From positions 1-24,028 of IMG/VR virus record IMGVR_UViG_3300047476_001406: a stretch of 24,028 nt of DNA, one strand, 5' to 3'. The translations under genes and the position numbers were made by a program. This document shows positions 19,511-24,028 of this stretch, in pieces; within the stretch, counting starts at the first letter, position 1; each line of letters begins with the position of its first letter. The stretch comes from a virus. The notes below the pieces were generated by a model. The model saw nothing but the letters and a program-made list of their open reading frames with translations, did no database searches and was not told the origin of the DNA.

Positions 19511-19748
19511 AGATCACCGCTAGAAGTAGTTCCCGGCAGATCCGTTCCGCCTTTGGGTTCCCGTGTTTCGCGCAGCGGTCGCGCAGGTCGAGGATTTCCG
19601 CGACCGTCCGCTTCTCAAAATCCCGCCGGTCGTGAATCCTGCCGGCCAGAGCCGAGACGATCGGCGCGAAAGCGCCGCCGATGCCCGGGAGCAACAGGAG
19701 CAACACGCCGACGAACAGGACCGCTTGCTGCGTCGAAAGAAAATCCAC
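19482..19748 (-). CDS. Small single-TM protein, holin-like
   Basis: The real start is GTG 19748 (VDFLSTQQAVLFVGVLLLLLPGIGGAF), with GAGG 8 bases upstream and the protease stop just before; the longer frame is protease-coding DNA in another frame. The 88-aa product has one clear hydrophobic span (QAVLFVGVLLLLLPGIGGAFAPIVSALAG, residues 8-36), followed by a charged helix (HDRRDFEKRTVAEILDLRDRCAKHGNPKAERICREL). The topology could serve as a holin or as a membrane anchor for the following exported proteins. The family is unrecognised. Confidence 0.65.
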   Translation of the reverse strand: MDFLSTQQAVLFVGVLLLLLPGIGGAFAPIVSALAGRIHDRRDFEKRTVAEILDLRDRCAKHGNPKAERICRELLLAVIYGDGPRDQH

Positions 19749-19752
19749 CGCG

Positions 19753-20502
19753 TCAGCCTCCCCGGGCAACCGCCCGCCACCGCTCCGCCTCCGCCGCCGC
19801 CCGCACCGACGCGGTCCGCGCCAGCACCGACCGCCAGGTCCGCCGGTCACGCTCGACGACCTCCGCCCGGAGCGCGTCCGGGTCCGCCGCCAGCGGCGCC
19901 GCCGGGGCCGGGGCCGACGCCGTCAGCGACCGCCATACTTCCAGCTTTCGAAGACTCGCGACCGTGTCCAAATAGGCCGGGGTCGTGACGAGTGAAACGT
20001 CGAACAGCCCCGAAACCGCCCGGATGGTCCGGATCGTCTGCCCGCTCTCGTCGACCGCGAACGACTCATCCGCCGGGTCGACAGTGAACGCGAAACTCGC
20101 GCCGTAGACGTCCCCGCGAGCCACCAGCGCCCCCAGATCCCGGGCGAGTTGAGTATCCGGCGGGTCGATCCCGAACAGGAGCCCGCGGTCGTCCGTTTCG
20201 AGCGTGAGCGTCCCGCTCGACGTCCGCCCGAGCAACTGCCCGGGGTCGTGATTCCAACAGGCGATGCAATCGTTGGCGCGACGGGCCGCCGCCGACGGCC
20301 GGCCGGGGGCCGGGAACTTTCGGGACAGCACCGCGTCGAACGCCCCGGGCAACAAAACCTCCCGAAAGCCGCCGAGATCCTGCGACATACGATCGAATAC
20401 CGCCGCATACCCGCGGAACCGGCGCCGGCCGTCGCCGCGATCTTCCACCGCGACCGCCTCCGGGAAATCCGCGACCGCCAGCGCCCGCCGTTCAATCTCC
20501 AT
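19753..20502 (-). CDS. HK97-family prohead protease
   Basis: This 249-aa protein starts at ATG 20502, overlapping the portal gene by 11 bases. It matches the HK97 (U35) prohead protease: RRFRGYAAVFDRMSQDLGGFREVLLPGAFDAVL, CWNHDPGQLLGRTSSGTLTLETDDRGLLF, ALVARGDVYGASFAFTV and ALRTIRAVSGLFDVSLVTTPAY-type sequence. The likely catalytic residues are H85 (WNHDP) and S136 (YGASFAF). It would remove the capsid delta domain during head maturation. The C-terminal 60 residues are an Ala/Arg-rich helix, probably the removable tail. Confidence 0.92.
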   Translation of the reverse strand: MEIERRALAVADFPEAVAVEDRGDGRRRFRGYAAVFDRMSQDLGGFREVLLPGAFDAVLSRKFPAPGRPSAAARRANDCIACWNHDPGQLLGRTSSGTLTLETDDRGLLFGIDPPDTQLARDLGALVARGDVYGASFAFTVDPADESFAVDESGQTIRTIRAVSGLFDVSLVTTPAYLDTVASLRKLEVWRSLTASAPAPAAPLAADPDALRAEVVERDRRTWRSVLARTASVRAAAEAERWRAVARGG

Positions 20503-21796
20503 TGTCGCCGCCTCCGTTGTCCGCCGGTTCCGTCTCGACCGCCGGCGCCGCCGCCGGGGACGCCGCCGCGCCGGCGACGATCGCCGACAGCGGCGCGAGA
20601 TTGTTCGCCGGGAGGTAGTATTCGTCCGCGCCGGCCGAAACGATCGGCGGCATATCCTCCAGGCGGCGAATGTCGTTCGGGCTCAAAACGCCCAGCGCCG
20701 CGAGCGCCGCGTAGTAGCTCGCCCGCGCGGCCGAATCGCCGCGGAGCATCCCGCGAACGTCCAGGCCGATCGAATAGCCCGGCATCCCGGACAACAGCGA
20801 CCGCTCGAACGCCGACTCTACCCGCCGGCACCAGGCGACAAGCGTATTTTGGAGGAACGACAGTTGCTCTTGCTCCGCGTTCGAGAACGTCGACCGGCTG
20901 TTTTCGCCGATCATCGAACAGGGAACCCGCATCGCCCGGGCGATTTCCTGGACGAGGAACACCCGCATTTCGATCAGCTGCGCCGACTCATTCGACGCGC
21001 CGGATAGTTCCTTGATCGTGACGCCGTTCGGAAGGATCGCCGTCCGGCCGGCGTTCGCGCTTCCGCGGTGCATCCGCTCCCAGTTTTGCCGCAACGAATC
21101 CTGAGCCTCTTTCGGAATCGGCTGGTTGGATTCCATGACGATGCCGGGCCGCGCGTCGTTTTCCCAAAACTTCCGCGCGTAGGTGTCCATCGACCGGGCC
21201 AGTTGCAGCACGCCCGCCGACAGCGACAACGGGACCATGCCCATATACCCATTGTCCGACAGGAACCGGACATGAACGACCTGGTCGTCGCGATACTCCG
21301 CCGCCGGCAACCCGGGCTCCCGGTGCGCGTAGAGGATCGCGTTATTCTCCAGCCGGCGGGGCTCCATGTAGGCCGGATGAATCGGCCATATTTCCGCGAG
21401 CCGGCCGCGCGTGTCGAATACCTTCCGCCCGTAGCCGTTGCCCCAACTCGCCGTATGCGCGACGAGCGTCTCCCGGAACTCGAACGACGATTGCCAGCCG
21501 TTCGGCCGATCGTGCAGGATCGCATACAGCGGATGGTCGACCGCCCGCTCTTTCGTCCCGTCCGCGTTCACCCGGTACAAGTGGAACGGGAGTTGAGCGA
21601 CCGACTCCGCCAGCACCCGGACACACGCCAGGAACGCCGAAACCTGGAGCGCGAGAACCGGGTTTGCCGGCGACTGCCCGCCGAAAGAGTCGCCCCAGTT
21701 AATCGGCGGGAGCGTCGTGCCGCCCCAGGCCGACCGCATTTCGATCAGCTGCGCGCCGTGGTCGAAAACGTAGTCGTCGCGGGCCTGGTCGATCAT
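20492..21796 (-). CDS. HK97-family portal protein
   Basis: The product is 434 aa from ATG 21796 with ATGA overlap with the large terminase. The family signature is clear: ALQVSAFLACVRVLAESVAQLPFHLYRV, HPLYAILHDRPNGWQSSFEFRETLVAHTASWGNGYGRKV, IWPIHPAYM, DDQVVHVRFLSDNGYMGMVPLSLSAGVLQLARSMDTYARKFWENDARPGIVM, RTAILPNGVTIKELSGASNESAQLIEMRVFLVQEIARAMRVP and GVLSPNDIRRLEDMPPI. It forms the dodecameric channel at the head vertex. The C-terminus is Ala/Pro/Asp rich and disordered. Confidence 0.95.
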   Translation of the reverse strand: MIDQARDDYVFDHGAQLIEMRSAWGGTTLPPINWGDSFGGQSPANPVLALQVSAFLACVRVLAESVAQLPFHLYRVNADGTKERAVDHPLYAILHDRPNGWQSSFEFRETLVAHTASWGNGYGRKVFDTRGRLAEIWPIHPAYMEPRRLENNAILYAHREPGLPAAEYRDDQVVHVRFLSDNGYMGMVPLSLSAGVLQLARSMDTYARKFWENDARPGIVMESNQPIPKEAQDSLRQNWERMHRGSANAGRTAILPNGVTIKELSGASNESAQLIEMRVFLVQEIARAMRVPCSMIGENSRSTFSNAEQEQLSFLQNTLVAWCRRVESAFERSLLSGMPGYSIGLDVRGMLRGDSAARASYYAALAALGVLSPNDIRRLEDMPPIVSAGADEYYLPANNLAPLSAIVAGAAASPAAAPAVETEPADNGGGDNGD

Positions 21797-23418
21797 AGTT
21801 CAATCAGTTCCCACGACTGCGACGCCTTCACCTGCGCCGTCGAATAGAGCCCAAGCGCCATGACCAGCGCGACGATTCCGTCGATTTTTTCCCGTGACGC
21901 CTTTTTGCTTGGGCGTATGTTCCCGTTCGCGTCCTCTTGCGTCGCGACATTGCCCGCCATCCAAGCCAGGACGGGCGACTGATGCCGCAGCTTCCGACCG
22001 ACGACCAGGGTTTCCAGCAACTTCGAAGGGGCCGACAAACTGCCGAACCCTTGCGAGAAACCGTACACCTCGACCCCGTCCCCTTGAACTTGCGTCATCG
22101 TCGCCGCCGCGTTCCAGCGGTCCGCCGCCAGGCCCATAACCTGGTGCGCCGCCGCATACTGGCGGATATGCTCCCGAACGACCCCGTAGTCGCAGATATC
22201 CCCGTCCGTGCCGACAATCCAGCCTTCCCGCATCCATTGCGCGTAGGGGATCCGGTCCCGTAGCTCCCGCTCCGCCGCATTCTTCCGCGGGATGAAAAAC
22301 CGGCAATCGACGTCGAACGACCCGTCGCCCGACGGATCCGGGAACAGCGCGACCAGCGCCGTAATGTCATAGGTCGACGCCAAGTCGAGCCCGAGCCAGC
22401 ACGGCCGGCCGGCCAGCGGCTCCCGGGGCGGTTGATTCCCCTCCGCCCAAACCTCCGGCGAAAACCAACGGACATCCGACTGCGTGGGGACATTCATCCG
22501 ATAGCGCAGCCATGAGTTGAGCGCCGCCGGCCGCGCCCGGGCTTCCGCCGCATCCGCCGCGAACGACTTCTCCGAAATCGTCACGCCGAGCGACGGGTTA
22601 GCCTGCCGCCATAGCTTCGGCTCGAAATACTTCTCCGGGTCCGACTGTTCCGGAGCCGCGTAGATTTTCCCGAAAAACGTGGGGTCGATCGCCGGGTCCG
22701 CCTGGACCCGCTCCGCCCATTGCCACTGATCCCACCAAATCGCATTCGGCGAACGATCGAAACCCGCCGTCGAAATCGACACCAGGAGGCTCGCGCGCCG
22801 CGCCGCGCCCGCGTAGCGGAGCGCGTCGAATAGCCGCCGGTCCCGCTGCGCGTGTAGCTCGTCGAATAGGACCGCCGACGCGTTAATACCCTCCGCCCGG
22901 AAGTTATCCCCGGAGAGTACGGAATAGCGCGAGAAACTCCGCCGATGGACGATCGTGTTTCGGCTCTCGACGACTTCAAGGTGTTTCGCGAGGAACGGGG
23001 ACGACTTCACCAGCGCGAAACATTCCCGCGCGATGATGCCCGCCTGAAACCGATCGGCCGCCGCCGAATAGACCTCCGCGCCGGGCTCGCCGTCCGCGAA
23101 GAGGAAGTAGAGCGCGAGCGCCGATAGAAGCGTCGACTTGCCGTTTTTCTTCGGCGTGAAAATCGCCGCCGTCCGATAGCGGCGCCGCCCTTCCGAATCG
23201 ACCCAACCGAACAGCGGTTCGAGAATGTCCCTTTTCTGCCAATCCATGAGCCGGAACGGCTCTCCCGCCCATTGCCCCTTCGAATGGATGCAGAACGATT
23301 CGATGAAACGGACGACCCGGTCCGCTTTCGCCTGGTCAAAGACGTAGCCCGGGACGTACTCCGGCCGATCGTGGCCCGGGGGCCGCCGAGCCGGCCGCCG
23401 CCGCGAACGCTTCGCCAT
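21793..23418 (-). CDS. terL: Large terminase (packaging ATPase and nuclease)
   Basis: This 541-aa protein starts at ATG 23418, three bases after the small terminase gene. The ATPase has the variant Walker A TPKKNGKS (88-95) and Walker B AVLFDELHA (182-190, D186 E187), followed by a coupling motif region LLVSISTAGFDRSP. The nuclease domain shows WLGLDLAST (341-349, D345), AADRWN (D433) and KIDGIVALVMALG (D513), the three acidic positions of terminase nucleases. It belongs to the HK97/Terminase_1-like group that partners with P27 small subunits. It cuts concatemers and drives DNA through the portal. Confidence 0.96.
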   Translation of the reverse strand: MAKRSRRRPARRPPGHDRPEYVPGYVFDQAKADRVVRFIESFCIHSKGQWAGEPFRLMDWQKRDILEPLFGWVDSEGRRRYRTAAIFTPKKNGKSTLLSALALYFLFADGEPGAEVYSAAADRFQAGIIARECFALVKSSPFLAKHLEVVESRNTIVHRRSFSRYSVLSGDNFRAEGINASAVLFDELHAQRDRRLFDALRYAGAARRASLLVSISTAGFDRSPNAIWWDQWQWAERVQADPAIDPTFFGKIYAAPEQSDPEKYFEPKLWRQANPSLGVTISEKSFAADAAEARARPAALNSWLRYRMNVPTQSDVRWFSPEVWAEGNQPPREPLAGRPCWLGLDLASTYDITALVALFPDPSGDGSFDVDCRFFIPRKNAAERELRDRIPYAQWMREGWIVGTDGDICDYGVVREHIRQYAAAHQVMGLAADRWNAAATMTQVQGDGVEVYGFSQGFGSLSAPSKLLETLVVGRKLRHQSPVLAWMAGNVATQEDANGNIRPSKKASREKIDGIVALVMALGLYSTAQVKASQSWELIEL

Positions 23419-23421
23419 ACG

Positions 23422-23895
23422 CTAGGTCGCCTCCCGGAGAAACGCCGCCATCGGGTCCGCCTCTTGTTCGTGGACCGCGGCCCCCGCGCGGCTCGACGGG
23501 GTCAGCCCGAACTCGACTTCCAGGCGGAGCAACTGCGCCGAATACTGCAACAGAAGCGCCGACTCCGGGCGGGCCGCGATCATGCCCGACGGCTTTTCGT
23601 AGGTCTGCCCCTGCCGGCGGACGATTTCGTGACATTCAAACCAGAGCGCGTAGAGCCGGCAGTAGCGCGCCCATGTCTCCCGCTCCGCCTCGCCCCATAC
23701 CCGCATGGTCGCGAGGATCGGGACCGACTCCCGCCATTTTTCGAGCGCGGCCCCTTCTAGATCGGCGGGGGGTTCGAGCCCGGCCGGCGGCGACTTGGGT
23801 TCGGCTTCCTGGATCGCCCGTAGGTTTTGTTTCGACGGGTTCCCTTTAAGAATCTTGAGAACCGTCGGCGTCGCCTTCCGTCCGCGGGTTGCCAT
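23422..23895 (-). CDS. terS: P27-family small terminase
   Basis: The gene starts at ATG 23895 and encodes 157 aa. The N-terminus MATRGRKATPTVLKILKGNPSKQNL is the characteristic basic P27 opening, followed by EAEPKSPPAGLEPPADLEGAALEKWRES and a helical core with WARYCRLYALWFECHEIVRRQGQTY, and the final LLLQYSAQLLRLEVEFGLTPSSRA typical of the family. It recognises phage DNA and delivers it to the large terminase. It opens the structural operon. Confidence 0.93.
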   Translation of the reverse strand: MATRGRKATPTVLKILKGNPSKQNLRAIQEAEPKSPPAGLEPPADLEGAALEKWRESVPILATMRVWGEAERETWARYCRLYALWFECHEIVRRQGQTYEKPSGMIAARPESALLLQYSAQLLRLEVEFGLTPSSRAGAAVHEQEADPMAAFLREAT

Positions 23896-24028
23896 AGCTT
23901 CCCCCGTGATTCTGTTTTCGGAACTACGAAACGAAACCGGAAACGCTTCGGATTTTCCCGGCCATCCTCGAGGCGGGAGGCCCGAGGTTTTGGTTAGGTG
24001 GGGGTCCAGAGAGCGACCCCCCGGGGTG
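23896..24028. promoter_or_regulatory. Leader upstream of the terminase operon
   Basis: This region has no supported gene. CGGAACTACG (23919-23928; CGTAGTTCCG on the coding strand) lies 31 bases before the small terminase ATG and repeats the operator-like element of the early promoters. A GGGGG ribosome site precedes the ATG. I see no clear -35/-10 pair. Near the edge, GGGGGTC (24000-24006) and GACCCCC (24015-24021) form a 7-base dyad with an 8-base loop, which could be part of a cos or packaging site or the terminator of a gene outside the window. Confidence 0.4.

Noticed and set aside
1-24028. tRNA genes, IS elements or host genes marking an integration site
   Set aside because: I found no cloverleaf with a T-loop GTTCRA and CCA-type end, no transposase motif and no clear housekeeping gene by reading; a tRNA-scan would be decisive.

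Overview
This window reads as most of the genome of a temperate, long-tailed (siphovirus-like) phage of the HK97 structural type, in very GC-rich DNA. Almost all genes lie on the minus strand, tightly packed and often overlapping by 1-11 bases (ATGA or TAATG junctions); only the integrase is on the plus strand. The host is probably a planctomycete or relative. That is an inference from base composition, Pro/Ala-rich linkers, GYGSAGG repeats, long polyserine tracts and secreted accessory proteins; no ribosomal or host gene is present to prove it.

Structural module, read right to left from 23895 to 9911: P27-type small terminase, large terminase, portal, HK97 prohead protease, an inserted cassette of four exported or membrane-linked proteins (single-TM protein, CAP/SCP domain protein, GYGSAGG-repeat protein, HExxH putative zinc peptidase), major capsid protein followed by a strong intrinsic terminator, a small conserved head protein, gp6-like connector, head closure protein, gp10-like protein, DUF3168-like tail terminator, two tail-tube-like proteins, a G/GT tail chaperone pair joined by an A AAA AAA slippery site, a 514-aa tape measure protein and a 294-aa tail protein.

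Tail-tip and decoration module, 9911 to 5269: a 517-aa Ser/Gly-rich protein with three cysteine modules, a 365-aa protein with about 31 cysteines, a glycosyltransferase-25/sulfotransferase-like fusion and a GT8-like glycosyltransferase. The order suggests that the virus may modify its own Ser-rich surface proteins. This is the most unusual part of the window.

Lysogeny and early module, 5272 to 1: a tyrosine recombinase diverges from a small excisionase-like HTH protein across a 336-base spacer that contains a perfect 16-8-16 inverted repeat of lox/attP-core form. Leftward early genes follow: an unknown 103-aa protein, a PLD-like protein, a second P27-like protein, two unknown proteins, a RecT-like annealing protein, an SSB/DUF669-like protein ending in DDVPF, a GGPxDG protein, and a gene cut by the window edge. 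A repeated operator-like dyad accompanies the leftward promoters and the terminase leader.

Because phage genes continue on both sides of the integrase, the window looks like virion or extrachromosomal (circular) topology, not the end of an integrated prophage. I saw no recognisable endolysin, repressor, replicative helicase, tRNA, rRNA, IS element or CRISPR array.
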